A stretch of DNA of 64,000 bases from Arachis hypogaea (Eukaryota > Streptophyta > Magnoliopsida > Fabales > Fabaceae), in the NCBI RefSeq assembly GCF_003086295.3, contig NC_092054.1, positions 14,829,878 to 14,893,877 of the forward strand. Direction: 5' to 3'. Below are positions 11,436 to 23,239 of this stretch, one piece after another. The stretch's first letter is position 1; each line of letters starts with the position of its first letter. The position numbers were made by a program, and so were the translations under genes. The notes under the pieces are model-generated. The model saw only the letters and a program-made list of their open reading frames with translations, did not search any database and was not told the DNA's origin.

Positions 11436-14400
11436 TGTTCATATCTTGACCCAATGTAATGGTCTAACCCAACTAAGCTAAAAAGGCCCAACCCAAAGGG
11501 ATGGCCTTCACCGCTCATCCGACCTCCCCAAAGAAGTCGGACTTGGCATGAACTGGCAAATGACACTTATCCAAATAAGAATCTGTCTCCTAAAATCTCT
11601 CACCTACTTCGGCAGTAGAGGTCGGAGCAGCCCCAGGTTGAGCAGACGAACTTGGCAGGAACCCTTCGGATAAATCAGCTTCACGAGGAGGGGACTCCAC
11701 TAAATGCTGCCCAACCATTTTCAACTCAGAATCGGTAGGAGGACTAAGGGGAGACACAATTTTTCCATCAGCAACAACTTTGTTAAGGTGAAGAGGTGAC
11801 AAGTCCAAGTCGGGAGCCAAAATTCGAACCTGCTCTTTAATTTTAACACCTCAAACACCACCTCGGTGCCTTCAGCCACAAACTCTTCCAAGTCTTGATA
11901 CCCCTCCCTAAGCCAATCCAGCTCATCCCTAAGCTCTATTTTTTCAGTAAACAAACGCAAGTAATTCTGCTCAGCCTTCTCTTTCAAACCCTCAGCCATA
12001 GCCAGAGAGCCCATCAACTGCTTCTCCCTCTCGCGAGACTTGGAAAGTGCCTCCTTCAGCTGATCCCACTCATTCGTCAGCCTCTTCTCATCCTCACGGA
12101 ACATGGCTAGTTGACCCTCAAAAGCTTCTAGAGAACGCTGGGTAGCGTTCAGAGGAGTCTTTTCCAGTTCCTTGAGCAGAGAAGTACAAACCCCAGCAGT
12201 ACGAATCCCTCCCCAGATTGAAATTTGGAGATGGTTTCTAAGAGAGGCATCATCCATAGCAATAGTGCAATGCAGCAGGATATGCCTCTCACAGAACTTC
12301 ACCCCGTTAAAAACAGAATCACCAATATTGGAGACACCGGACTCCGAGGTTTTTCTCTTCTTTGAAACAGGCTCCGAGGAGGGAAGAACTGGAGGGGTAG
12401 GTACAAAGGGGGGAGGAGGGGTAGGAAGATCTGCCGACTTGGCCAGGCCGGAGGAGGTCGCCCCCGAATCTAGCTTCAGAGGAGAAGAAGTAGATGATGC
12501 TCCGCCTTCTTGTAATTGAGCAGCTCAGGCCCGGACGTTTCTCTTTGCCTCTTGAACTTTTTGGTATGCTTTAGATCCACTTTCATTTTTTTTACAAAAA
12601 GAAAAGAGGCAACGTTAGTGAATAAGTCGAAAAAGGCAAAGAGTCATCCATGAAACAAAAAAGTAAATAGCTAACTAATTCAGTACGATTTCATAACTCG
12701 GAGTTTCGAGGAGGAACATTTTTGTATCGAGATTGGGAGCCCGCTCCCAAGCTTCTCGCAAGAACTCAACTACAGCCTCTTCGACCTCATCCAAATCTAC
12801 CAGATGGTACTTTTCGACAGAGGCTGCCTCTACCCAGTATAAGGGAAAACGAGGCTCATCATTTTCAGTAAGAAAGAAAGGATGGTGACCCTCTACAGCT
12901 CGGACTTTGAAAAAGAAAATTTTGAAATTATGGAATGATTCATCGAAAATCGAAAATACTTTCTGGCCCTGGATGGCACGGAAAGAGACCCACTGTAGCT
13001 TGTTTTTAGACGAAGCATTAAAAAGCTTGGTAAGATGAAAAAGAAAGAAGAATATCTTTAGAGAAATCGGGAAATCAAGCTCGCGACTGACAAGCTAATA
13101 GATCTTCATAAAACCCAAGAGTTAAGGTGAAGTTGAAAAGGAGCAACTTGGCAGTAAGAAAGAACCTCAGTTTCAAAATCAGAGAAAGGAAACGTCACCC
13201 CCAGCCTAGTAAAAAGGCAGTCATACATAAAAATAAAAGGGGGATCTGAATTAACCACTTTGCCAACACAGACTCTGTCCTCTAAATCAGGGACAACTAA
13301 TTCATATTTGACCTCATCCTCCCTAGCATCACAGAGCCTGTGGTGTTTTCAAAATTCATAAACAAAAACATTATCTACCAAAGGAACCTCACAAAGGACA
13401 GAGGCATCTACCCATCTTAATAGATCTTCGGAAACCCTTGAGGACATTTTTTGAACAGAAGGGCGAGACATAAGGGATGATATACCTACATTACGCAAAG
13501 AAAAAGAAAAAAAAATCATCAAAACAGAGTCACATGAGAAAACTTTTTCTTTAGCAAAACAGGAACTGTCAACAAAATCATAAAAGAAACAGCCTTTCGA
13601 AAAAATACGCGAAGTCTCTAACATTTCCTACCTAGAACGATGGCAGAAACTACAATAAAACGGCACAATAAAGCATACCCAGAATCTCCTTTCCAACTTC
13701 TCAGTTCACTTAACAAAAATGAAAGAAGTGCTATAAAAACAAGAAAGGAAGAAGGCAGTGAGAAACCAACTTTTTTGAGAAGAAGAAAGCTGTCGGCGGA
13801 AAATAGGGCGAGCAAGGCACCAAAAACTAAGAATACGAAAAGCAGAACGCTGAGAGAAAGGAGAGAAGGGAAGTATACCCAAAGGGAAGACGAAAAAGGA
13901 GAAAAGGAAAGAGAGGGAAAGTACTTATAAGATCTTAGGGGCACACTCGTAAATTAGCCTACTCATTAAAAAGGCGCGCCATTACCAACATAACCACCCC
14001 CATGTGTAAATGCAAAAACCGAACGGACGCGACGTTTGATCAGACGCGACGGTTGAAGAAATTCAAAATCACGTCGATTTCAAAACTAAAATCACATCGG
14101 TTCTCCGACTTGGGAAGAAATACCGACTTAAGCATCCTTGAGTTCAATTAATACTCGAATCCAACTCATAACTAAGAGATCGAACTCGAGTAGGGGCACT
14201 GTTCATACCCTGACCCAATGCAATAGCCAGGCCCAACTAAGTTAAAAAGGCCCAACCCAAAGGGATGGCCTTCACCGCTCACCCGACCTCCCCAAAGAAG
14301 TCGGACTCGGCATGAGCTAGCAGATGACACTTATTCAAATAAGAAACTACCTCCTAAAATCTCTCACCCACTTCTGGAAGAAATATCTCAACAACCCTAA

Positions 14401-14698
14401 GATAAAGGGACGGTTATCTACCATCAGAGGAGGAACTACTCCAATGGTGGTTATTGGTTCACCATCTATAAATACATTGAGACACTTAGGTAAAACTAAG
14501 TTCCAATACTCTAAACCTGCTTACCCCCTTTGCTAACTTAGACATTGGAGTGTCTTTGCAGGTACCACTCCCCATTCTTTCACATACACAACTCGGACGG
14601 CGGCTCCCAGACGTAAACCAAGTCGGAGACCACCTTCCTCTAGCGTTTGGGCCTCTCATTCAAGCCCAACCATCCGGTTCTAGGTAAGTCCCGGAACA
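11436..14698 (+). mobile_element. Degenerate LTR retrotransposon (non-autonomous), one LTR truncated
   Basis: A complete right LTR of 499 bp (14200-14698, TGTTCATACC...CCGGAACA) and a left LTR reduced to its first 170 bases (11436 to about 11606) are about 90% alike by eye. The 5-bp TSD ATTAT flanks the whole at 11431-11435 and 14699-14703. A purine-rich GAGTAGGGGCAC sits directly before the right LTR (14188-14199) and looks like a polypurine tract, which would make the element plus-oriented. The internal 2.6 kb encodes no protease, reverse transcriptase or integrase. Its only protein-like content is on the minus strand. Confidence 0.82.
11600..13624 (-). pseudogene. Broken gag-like/plant-transposon-protein reading frame inside the LTR element
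   Basis: On the minus strand a protein-like series runs from a Met at 13624 through several frames. It contains VCVGKVVNSDPPFIFMYDC followed by LFTRLGVTFPFSDFETEVL at about 13290-13140, then stretches recalling the PMD-like or 'ASY2-like' proteins annotated in legume repeats. A coiled-coil part, about 12180-11880, contains LREGYQDLEEFVAEGTEVV. Stops and frame changes break it, unless introns explain some of them. A TATA-like TTATAAGT lies upstream on the same strand at about 13925-13932. The direction is opposite to the apparent polypurine tract of the host element. It may be a gag of a TR-GAG-type element or a captured gene; I cannot decide. Confidence 0.45.
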
Positions 14699-14703
14699 AT
14701 TAT

Positions 14704-14835
14704 TATCATAATATTGGCAATTAAAAACAATGATAATAACATTAATAATTATAATAATCAAAATAATACTAATACTAATTATAACAATAATAATGATAAT
14801 AGAGATATTATAATAATAGCAGTAACCATAATAAT
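14704..14835. repeat. AAT/ATA-rich low-complexity stretch
   Basis: Imperfect AATAAT/ATAATA repeats into which the hAT MITE at 14836 inserted. Asn- and Ile-rich reading frames here are not genes. The same kind of sequence resumes at 15656-15750. Confidence 0.7.
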
Positions 14836-15647
14836 CAGTGGCGGCGGAGCTTTGTGTGGGCAATGGGGAGCCATGGCTCCCCAAAATTTTTGTAAAATAT
14901 TAGTGTTTTATTTAAAGAAAATAAAATTAGCTTGTTTGGTTAAATTGATATACTTTCAACCTATCTATCTGAGTTCGATGCCCTTCAAACTTTTTATCCT
15001 ATCTTATTTGACAATAACAAATAATGTTATTTTATTTTTAAATCAACTTTACAAATTTAATGCCATTATAGTATCAACACTGTTTACATTAATAAATTTT
15101 GATGTTTTTATTTTATTAAAAATTTAAGATTTTGTTTTGTTGTATTAAATTATTTGATTTGTAATGAAATAATAACAAAAATAATTAATCTTGAGACTTT
15201 TGAAAGATAAATATTATTAAAGGTAAAATTGATCTTTTAAAAGGTTAAAAAATAATTTATAAATTATAATTGATCTTATATAACTTAAATAAAAAATCAA
15301 TTTTTGAAAAGAAAAATCAATTTTTAGATAAAAAAAAATTGATTTTCTAAATAAAAATAGGTTTTTATGTACAAAAACTAATTTTTTTTATGTAAAAACT
15401 AATTCTTTTTTAAAATTGATTTTTTATTTAAAATCAATTTGGCTTATTAACCTAAACAAAAATTTTTACTAATCAAAATCAGAATTATTTTTTTGTTAAT
15501 CTTAACCATATGTAATTTTATATATTAATAATAAATTTATAAATAAAATAATTATATTTATAAATTTTATTTTAATATAAATACTATTATATAATTTTTT
15601 ATTAAGATTTTTAGCTCTTCAAAAAAAATTTTTAAACTCCGCCACTG
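14836..15647. mobile_element. hAT-type MITE with CAGTGGCGG ends
   Basis: 812 bp with inverted ends: CAGTGGCGGCGGAG on the left, and CAGTGGCGGAGTTTAAA on the reverse complement of the right end. Perfect 8-bp TSD ATAATAAT at 14828-14835 and 15648-15655. CAGTGGCGGA-type termini with an 8-bp TSD are typical of hAT. The interior is AT-rich with many AAAATCAATTTTT-type inverted motifs and no coding capacity. Confidence 0.88.
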
Positions 15648-15936
15648 ATAATAATGACACTAATAAAAATAATAATAGCAATAATAAGTGAAATAATAAT
15701 TACAACAATAATAAAAAAGAACAGTATAATAGACAAAAAAAAAAAAGACCAGTATAAAAGTGAAAGTCATTGTAAAAAAGATAATATTAGTCATGACTAT
15801 AAACTTAATTTATATTTAAATTTGTCCTAATTATTACAATTTAATATTTACGAACCGACTCCTATATTTTTGGATATCTTTATTTATTGTCTGGTCCTTC
15901 AAGGTTTGGATTATACATTTTTCACTGAAAAAAAGC

Positions 15937-16026
15937 TCCTTGGAGAATATGTGCCTATAATAATCAATTTGGCATCTCATAAAGTAAAGCCCATAACACT
16001 GAAATATATCTCTATGTATACTTTTT
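15937..16026 (+). pseudogene. Second part of the orphan MLP 5' flank (unit D)
   Basis: Matches MLP A at about 5054-5120 (ATGTGCCTATAATAATC) but stops short of the TATA box. A MITE and then the copia LTR remnant follow directly, so the MLP gene itself was deleted. Confidence 0.7.
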
Positions 16027-16029
16027 AGA

Positions 16030-16196
16030 AAAAGTTTAAGAACCAGTAACTTTTGTGTTTTGTGGTTAGCATTTAATTATCAAAAGAAAAGTAAGTGATC
16101 TTCTATTATTAGATATAATCTTACACTATTAAAAATATTATTGATGGCCAATTGATAATTATAAAACACAAAAATTGTTGGCCCCTTAGCACTCTT
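16030..16196. mobile_element. Degenerate MITE related to those at 26399 and 27014
   Basis: About 165 bp with the same internal layout (CAAAAGAAAAGTAAGTGATC, a block ending TTGGCCCCTTAGCACTC) as the two better-preserved MITEs. The ends are decayed and a TSD could not be fixed. Confidence 0.55.
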
Positions 16197-16543
16197 TAAT
16201 AAATATTATTGTATAGAGACTATTTGTAAAACTAACTAACTATGATTAGTTCTAAACTATTTTCTAACTATAGTTTCAACAGATTTATTTCTAACCATTA
16301 TATAACAACTAACTAACTAAAATTAAAGGCTAATGATTATTATAAAAAAATTCTATATCAACTAACATTCTCCCTCAAATTAGAGGTATAGATGTCTAAC
16401 AACCCTAGTTTGGAATAGCAGAAAAAGAAGGGCCTGAAACCAGTGTCTTGTTAAGCAAATATGTTGTTCAGTTAGCAGAAGTAACAGGTAACAATTTGAG
16501 AATCCCTTTATTAGCCTTATCCCATACAATGTGGCAGTCGGCC

Positions 16544-17175
16544 TAGAAGTGTTCATGGTTTGGTTAATCCAAAAACTAAACCAGTTTTTTGGTTAATCAA
16601 AAATATAGTCTTAGTTAATTAACTAAATTGGTTGTACATGATAAAATCGATTATTAACTGGTTAGTAAACTTTAAAATTGGTTTTTAACCGGTTATTAAA
16701 ATAAAAACCAATTTTTAAAAAATAACCGATTTTTACACTAAAAATTGATTTTTATATCAAAAAATTGGTTTACACCTAAAAATTGATTTTTACACAAAAA
16801 TTCATTTTTGTACATACAAAAACCCAAATTTTTAACCTTTTTTTTCAAATTGAATTTTTTAATCTAAAAATTATTTTTTTCTTTCTAAATGATACGAGTA
16901 ACATTTGTAAATAATGAAATCCCTTCCATTGCTTCATTCTTTTTTCTAATGTAAATAATTTTCTTTCTAAATGATACGAGTAACTTTTTCTTATCTCCTT
17001 CTCTCCATCTCTCTCATTTTCTCTCCCTATCCTATCCTTTCTTCCTTATCTCTCTCTCTCTCCCCTTCCCCTCTTTCTCTCCCTCCTCTCTCTTTGTTTT
17101 CCTCTCTCTTTCCCATTTCTCTTTCTTCCCCCTCTTCTCCCTCTCTCCCTCTCTCCCATTTTTCTCTCTCTCCCC

Positions 17176-17213
<38 letters not shown>

Positions 17214-17247
17214 TCTCTTCCTTCTCTCTCTTTCTCTCTCCTTTCTT

Positions 17248-17298
<51 letters not shown>

Positions 17299-17955
17299 TC
17301 TCCTCTTTCTCCCCTTCCCCTTTCTTTCTCTTTATCCTTTTCTCCTTCTCTCTCTCCTTGCTCTCTCTCTCCCCTTCCCTCTTTCTCTCTTCCCTCCTCT
17401 CCCTCTCTCCTTCCCTCTTCCATCCCCTCTCTCTCTCTTTCTGTCTCTCTCTCTCCCTCCTCTCTTTCTCTCTCCCATCTCTCTTTCTCTCTCTCTCTCC
17501 TTATCCTCTTTCTTTCCCTCTTTCTCTCTCTTCTTCTCTCTCTCTTGCTTTGGAGAGAAGAGAAAAGAAGAGAGAAGAGAGGGATAGAGAATGAGATAAG
17601 ACTGTGAGAGAAAGAGAAAAGAAAGAGTAGAAAAAGAAAGAGGAGAAGGAGAGAGAAAGAAAAGAGGAAGAGGAGGAGAGAGAGAAAGAAAGAAAGAAAA
17701 GAGAGAGAAAAGAGAGGTGGGGAGAGAGAGAAAGGAGGAAAAGGGAAGAAAGGGAGAGGAGGAAGAGGGGAGAGAGAGGAGGAGGAGGAGATAGAGGAGA
17801 GGAGAGAGAGAAATGGGAGAGATGAGTAGAGAGAGGAAGGAAAGAGAGAGAATGGAGGGGGAGAAAGATGAAAAGGAGAGAGAGAATGAGAGAGGGGGAG
17901 AGAAGGAGAGAAAGATAGAGAGAGAGAAGGAGAGAAAGAGAGAGGGGGAGAGCAA

Positions 17956-17995
<40 letters not shown>

Positions 17996-18091
17996 AAAAG
18001 AAGGAAAGAGAGACAAGAGAGAGAGAGAAAGAAAAGGAAGGTGGAGAAAAAGGGAAAGAGAAGAGAGAAAGAGAGAGAGGAAAAAAGGGAG

Positions 18092-18134
<43 letters not shown>

Positions 18135-18447
18135 AGAAGGGGAAAGAGAGAGATAGGGGAGAGAGAGGAGGATAAAAAGAGGGAAGGGGAGAGTCGGAGA
18201 GATGGAGAGGAAGAGAGTGAGATAGAGAGAGAGGGAGAGAGAGAAGAAGAAGAGAGACGGGAAGGAATGGAGAGAGAGAGAGGGGGGGAAAGGGAGAGAG
18301 AGAAGAGGGGAGAGAGAAATAGATAGAGGAGGGAGAGAAAGAGGGGAAGAAGAGAGAGAGAGAGGAGGGGGGAGAGAGAAGGAGAAAGACAAAGAGGAAG
18401 AGGAGGAGGAGGAGAAAGAAGAAAATGAGAGAGAGAGAGAGGGAGGA

Positions 18448-18490
<43 letters not shown>

Positions 18491-18798
18491 GAGAGAAAGA
18501 GGAGAGAGAGAGAAGAAGAAGAAGAAGAAGAAGAAGAGAAAGAAGGGAGGGAGAGAGAAAGAGAGAGGAAGGGAGAGAGAAAGAGAGAGAGAGATAGAGA
18601 GAGAGTATGTAAAAACTAATTTTGGAGTTTGAATAAAATCAGTTTTAATTAGATTTTAATTTTAATTTGGTTTTGGTTAACCAATTCTAAAAAATATGGA
18701 TATGGTTTTTAAAATTGTTTTATTAAACTGGTTAACCAAAATGTGGTTATGATTTTTTAACCGGTTAACCACATTTTGATTTTTTTATGAACACCCCT
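16544..18798. mobile_element. Non-autonomous hAT-like element carrying a giant Py/Pu tract
   Basis: The ends are inverted: TAGAAGTGTTCATGG on the left and AGGGGTGTTCAT on the reverse complement of the right end. Flanks AGTCGGCC (16536-16543) and AGTCAGCC (18799-18806) form an 8-bp TSD with one mismatch. The uninterrupted site GTGGCAGTCAGCCTC is present at about 27220 in the unit B copy. Subterminal repeats of the GGTTAACCGGTT/GGTTAATC type occupy both sides (about 16560-16720 and 18650-18780), as in hAT elements. No transposase is encoded; the core is the low-complexity tract. Confidence 0.82.
16985..18605. repeat. Polypyrimidine tract (567 nt) followed by polypurine tract (about 1054 nt)
   Basis: Bases 16985-17551 are almost pure C/T on the plus strand, mostly (CT)n with CCT and CTTT variants. 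At 17551/17552 the strand switches to almost pure G/A, mostly (GA)n, until 18605. Because one half is roughly the reverse complement of the other, the tract can fold back on itself, and each half can form triplex DNA. The long Ser/Leu-rich and Arg/Glu-rich reading frames in it come from composition only. Confidence 0.95.
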
Positions 18799-19245
18799 AG
18801 TCAGCCTCTATATGTTTGGTGCCTTTGTGAAAAATTAGATTGATTGCCATATGAAATGCAGATTGACTATCACTATACAGAATGAAAGGCTTTGAATGTT
18901 CAAGACCAAGAACCTTCAACAATTGAATGAACTAAATTCCTTCACAATAAGGCACGATATTCAACTTCAAATTATGAATACAATACTGTCTATTACTTGC
19001 TACTCTTCCATGAAATAAAAGTTGTCCCTAGAAAAAAAAAATACCCTAAAATTAATTTTTCTGTATTTGAACAGGTTGTCTAGTTAACATTAGCAAACTC
19101 GGTGAGAGTGTAGTCATTGTGCAGAAGAAATAAAAAAGAGGCTAGTGCTAGGAGCTTTTTTTAAATATTTCAAGATTCTCAAGGCTACTTTGAGATGGTT
19201 AGTGGTTGGGGACTCTAATTATTGGCTTAAATTTTTCACTTCAAA

Positions 19246-20080
19246 GGATATAGTGCTTGTGAGATATTACAGTTTTCCAATCAATTTCCTATAATTGGTA
19301 GAATCAGCAATGGGGTCTTCTGAGGTCTTAAACAAATGGATTAAATAATCCATTGGTGTTGACACTGGCTTTGCATCAATTTGCCCAAATTTCTCAATCA
19401 TGTTAGTAGTATATTTCTTTTGGAAGGCTAAACCTTTCGTGCTGTAAGCCACCTCCATACCTAAGAAATGTTTAAGTTTGTCCAAATTCTTGATGCTAAA
19501 TCTATCATCTAATATCTTCTTGATTCGGATGATTTTATTTGCATCATTCCCTGCCAAGACAAAGGAATAATCTGATTTAGACTGCACATAATCAGATTTA
19601 GATAGGACAAAAACAAGTTTGGTGTTTTGTCGTCGACTCGCCTGCTTGAGTCTATAAAGAGACTTGTTGAGCTTGCAAATCGAACCAGCGGGAGCTTACA
19701 ATCCTTGAGGCACCTTCATGTAAACCTTTTCAAGCAAATCACTACGTAAAAATGCAATGTTGACATCTAATTGTTTCAAGAACCACCTCTAAGACACAGC
19801 AATAAAGAGAAGAACTCTCAAGGTGGTCATGCAAATCACGGGGCTAAACGTGTCAAAATAGTCAAAACTGATAGTCTAATTGTACCACTTTGCCACTAAT
19901 CTGGCCTTGTGCCTTTTCACAGAACCATCCACATGGAATTTGACATTGAACACCCATTTCGAACCAATGGCATTCTTTCTTGGAGGCATCTTGGTAATAG
20001 TTCAAGTTTTGTTATTTTCAAGAATCAAGAATATTGACCTTAGCATTAGTGGCATCCTTCCAACAAGCTTACCAGACAGC
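19246..20080 (-). pseudogene. Ty1/copia reverse transcriptase fragment (unit D)
   Basis: The minus strand reads, in broken frames, an RT N-terminal part (about 20080-19790), a middle part with SICKLNKSLYRLKQAS (about 19740-19620) and a C-terminal part from 19587 containing LKHFLGMEVA and KPVSTPMD. These are standard copia RT segments. Frameshifts and stops separate them. It lacks the catalytic YVDD block in a readable form. It is collinear with the fragment at 27600-28270. Confidence 0.8.
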
Positions 20081-20095
20081 ATCATCATATGTCTT

Positions 20096-20437
20096 TATTT
20101 TTGTTCATGTTGTCCTTGTGATCAAGTTGTTATTGTTCTGTCTTTATGTTTTGTGTTTTTTTATGTAGTTGTGATTTTCTTGAGTAAAGTTAATGTCATT
20201 ATATTGTCATTTTTTTTAGTAAAGTTAATTATTTCATTATATTTGTGATTTTCTTGAGTATCCAATCTTAACTAATTTTATTATATTTGTCATTCAATGT
20301 ATGATGTGCCATCCAAACATGAAATAGTGAAAATCTGAAGAAGCAAACCGACAAAGTCATACATATAATAAAATCAGCATACATGAAACTAAACATAAAT
20401 AATATACTCGTAAGTACAACAGTATAATTTCACAACC
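20096..20437. other. Spacer between copia remnant and PMD pseudogene, nothing recognised
   Basis: AT-rich; a plus-strand open frame rich in Val, Leu and Phe has no recognisable family. Confidence 0.45.
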
Positions 20438-22645
20438 TTAAACATAAATAACATACTCATAAGTACATGAATCTAAACATAAAATAAACTTAAATAACAT
20501 ACTCATAAGTACCTGAAAATAATTCGGGAACCACCTATCTCCACCCCTACCATCCTTGCCATGAAACCAGTCTATGTTCAAGGCTGGTTCAGGCATATGC
20601 TGAATGCCACCGAGCTGTGGAAATACCCTGTCCACTTGGTGGTTGGTGCCATTCAATCACGGCGAAATATATCAGGCTAGTCACCACCCGCTATAACCGA
20701 CTGTGCTCCTCAGCTGAATCTCTGGATTAACAACGGCAAGCACGTCCAGCACAGCATAAGGCTCCCACACAATCTGCAAATGATTATAGAATCTTCTATT
20801 AGTACAATATATACCAAACATGTCGGCGAACGAGTAATGAAACTTGGAAACAGACACAAACAACTTACATCTTGACCACCAAGCGGTCTAATGCAAAGCG
20901 ACACTGAATAATTCTTTCCTCCTTGTGGTTGGATGTCGATAAATAAGTGGCCCACCTGGACAATGACAACGTTATATGAATATATAATCTGGCAGCTCAA
21001 TAGTTAATAACTAGAAACTAATAATGAAATTCTAAGTGCATCTATCGATACCTAGAAGCCAACAAAAAAGAAAAGTCGTCGAATCCATGCGGCCTAAGAG
21101 TAGGAAACTGCCTAAAAAATCCAAAACTGTAGTAGCTGGAGGGGGGCTGCCAAGTTTGTCACATTTCTGTTGACCACCTGACACATGCATCGATATAGCC
21201 ATGCCAACGCAGCCGAACCCAACTATAAGTGCCCATCTCGTCAAGCCTCGCCACAAAGGGCAACCACCGTATATGAACCCAATTTTCACTCTTGTCACCA
21301 AACAATTGAGTGGATAGCAGCATCATAATGTGTGCACGTGCATATATGCGTACGGTATCCTCAGTTGCATTGGCCGGCAGCACCCTGAATCTCTCATGGA
21401 ACCATGTGAAGTGGACTATAAACTGGTTTACCTTATCCGGTAGTGGAAGCTCGCCAAATAACTTCTAAAACCACTCCCAAGCCTGTCTGCTATCATTCAT
21501 CAGCTTATCAAAATCTGTGAGGCACCCAGATACAGCCTTACCATCGATGGACAACCCCAGCTGGTATGCCACATCTTGCAGCGTGATGGTGCATTCTCCG
21601 AATGGCATATGAAAGGTGTGCGTCTCAGGACGCCACCTCTCAATGAATACACTGACCAAGGACTTATCCATCCAAAACCACCGCGTGTTGAGCCTAGTCA
21701 GGTGGTACAAACAAACCCTCTCCAAATAGGGTATGATCTTATCATGCAAAGGCATATTCTGTTGCCTCCAAATACTGTAAATACACCTACTTGGTAGTAG
21801 CATGTGAGAAAAATAACCACACCAAATGAAATTCCAACATTACAAATTTAAACTATAAATTATAACCAGAAACAAAAATTACAAGTGTGCTATCTATCCA
21901 ATCTTAACTAACATTTTAGATATAGTTCAGTTAACATTATTTTTCAACCTAATTTTATTAAAATAGAAAAACAAAAATGTTGAACTTTTACATAAAATTT
22001 TGAAACAATGTATTTTAGAATAAGTGAAAAATGTTCAACTTTTAAATTCATAAGTCCTGCATTATAAAATTTAAAATTGTAAAACTTAAATTTAAGACTT
22101 AAATCTTAAATTTAAAATAATAAAATACAACCGTTAGGTTTCATTTCTAAAATTTAAGTCTTAAATTTTAAATATTAAACTACAAAACTTATAATTTTAA
22201 AATTTAAAATAATAAAATACTACCGTTAGGTTTTATTTCTAAAATTTAAATCTTAAATTTTAAATAATAAATTACAAAACTTATAATTTTAAAATTTAAA
22301 ATTTAATATTTAAAAGCTAAAATTTTAAATCTTAGTTTTCAAATATGATATTTAAAAAATAACCCTACAAGCCTTAAATACTGTATTTAAAATTTGAACC
22401 CTAATTCTCAATTACAGATAACCATTCTACTTAAACATTTGATTCTACCTTTAAATTTTAGGTCTTAACTTTAAAATCCTAAACTACAAATCTTAAATTT
22501 TGTATTCCAACTATTGCACCCTAATACTACATTTTATGTTATATAAAATTCAATACATAAAAGAAAACCAACTTACTTCTTCATTGATACTTCCGGCAAC
22601 GTGCGCAACGCCGTTGAATTAGTACAGGCTGCGTTCGTCCGCCAT
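20438..22645 (-). pseudogene. Plant mobile domain (PMD, MAIN-like) pseudogene
   Basis: Minus-strand exon 1 starts with ATG at 22645 (MADERSLY, then an in-frame TAA, then FNGVAHVAGSINEE) and ends at a GTAAGT donor. After an intron of about 0.8 kb, the main exon begins near 21800 with CIYSIWRQQNMPLHDK and contains WFWMDKSLVSVFIERW and the PMD hallmark THTFHMPFGECTITLQDVAY. An in-frame TAG follows EWF at about 21465, and frameshifts occur around 21190-21090. A last part (about 20900-20500) holds QIVWEPYAVLDVLAVV and EPALNIDWFHGKDGRGGDRW. PMD proteins are related to Arabidopsis MAIN/MAIL1 and are widely carried by plant transposons and as repetitive loci. At least two stops plus frameshifts make this a dead copy. 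Confidence 0.85.
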
Positions 22646-22813
22646 GATCCCGTGTCTAAGTACTTCCAAATGTCCAATAGCCTTAAGAACTTTTTCCCTC
22701 TCAATTCACAATTTTCTCTCTCTCTCTCTCACTATCTAAAACAAAGTTTAACTTCTCTCTAAACTTTTGCCAAATGATACAAACGGATGAATAATTCACG
22801 ACTCCCTCCAGCA

Positions 22814-22821
22814 TATTTATA
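22814..22821 (-). promoter_or_regulatory. TATA-like box of the PMD pseudogene
   Basis: TATAAATA on the minus strand about 170 bases before the ATG, preceded by a short (CT)n stretch in the leader at 22719-22730. Placement is plausible; use is not shown. Confidence 0.35.
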
Positions 22822-23239
22822 CTCAAGCACAAACCGCTGTATCCCTATCGCGGTTTATACATAATTGAATTTCGTGAAAAAATTATTGGAGGGGTGTTGC
22901 GGTTTTTTCCTTAACGTGTTTGAATATAAACCGTTATACTCCTCCAACGATTTATGTGTATACCTAATTCGTAGTTACGGTTGATTTCCATAATAATATT
23001 AAAGTTGCATTTGTGTATACAATCTTTAAAAGTTGTAATCCGATAAAATTAAAATGCAAAAGATTTATTTTGGCAACTTATAAATTATTAAATAAATATT
23101 CTAATAATTTTTGGTAAAAATAAACGGTGTCAAATAATAAGATTTTTTCTTTAATTTTTTAATTATATTTGAATGTGAGTTTAAAAAAAGAGACCTGAGG
23201 AATGGAAAACAACTTAGCCACTACTAGATTGGACTATTT
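22822..23239. other. PMD upstream flank, no gene
   Basis: Contains repeated AAACCG and CGGTTTAT-type motifs around 22830-22950 (AAACCGCTGTATCCC, AACCGTTATACTCC) in both orientations; otherwise AT-rich. Confidence 0.45.

Larger units (their letters stand above)
16201..20095 (-). mobile_element. Ty1/copia remnant of unit D, interrupted by a hAT element
   Basis: LTR-like part 16201-16367, purine-rich tract on the minus strand just beyond it (GAGGGAGAA), then internal sequence 16368-16543 and 18799-20095 collinear with 26877-28300 of unit B. The order on the minus strand is reverse transcriptase first and 3' LTR last, so the element is minus-oriented. At about 20095 homology with unit B stops, after CATCATCATATGT. 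Confidence 0.75.

Noticed and set aside
14714..15127. Asn/Ile-rich protein of 137 codons
   Set aside because: Runs through an AAT microsatellite and across the end of a hAT MITE.
17046..18619. Very long reading frames on both strands, up to 448 codons
   Set aside because: They arise from the (CT)n/(GA)n tract; composition is only Ser, Leu, Phe, Pro or Arg, Glu, Lys, with no domain.
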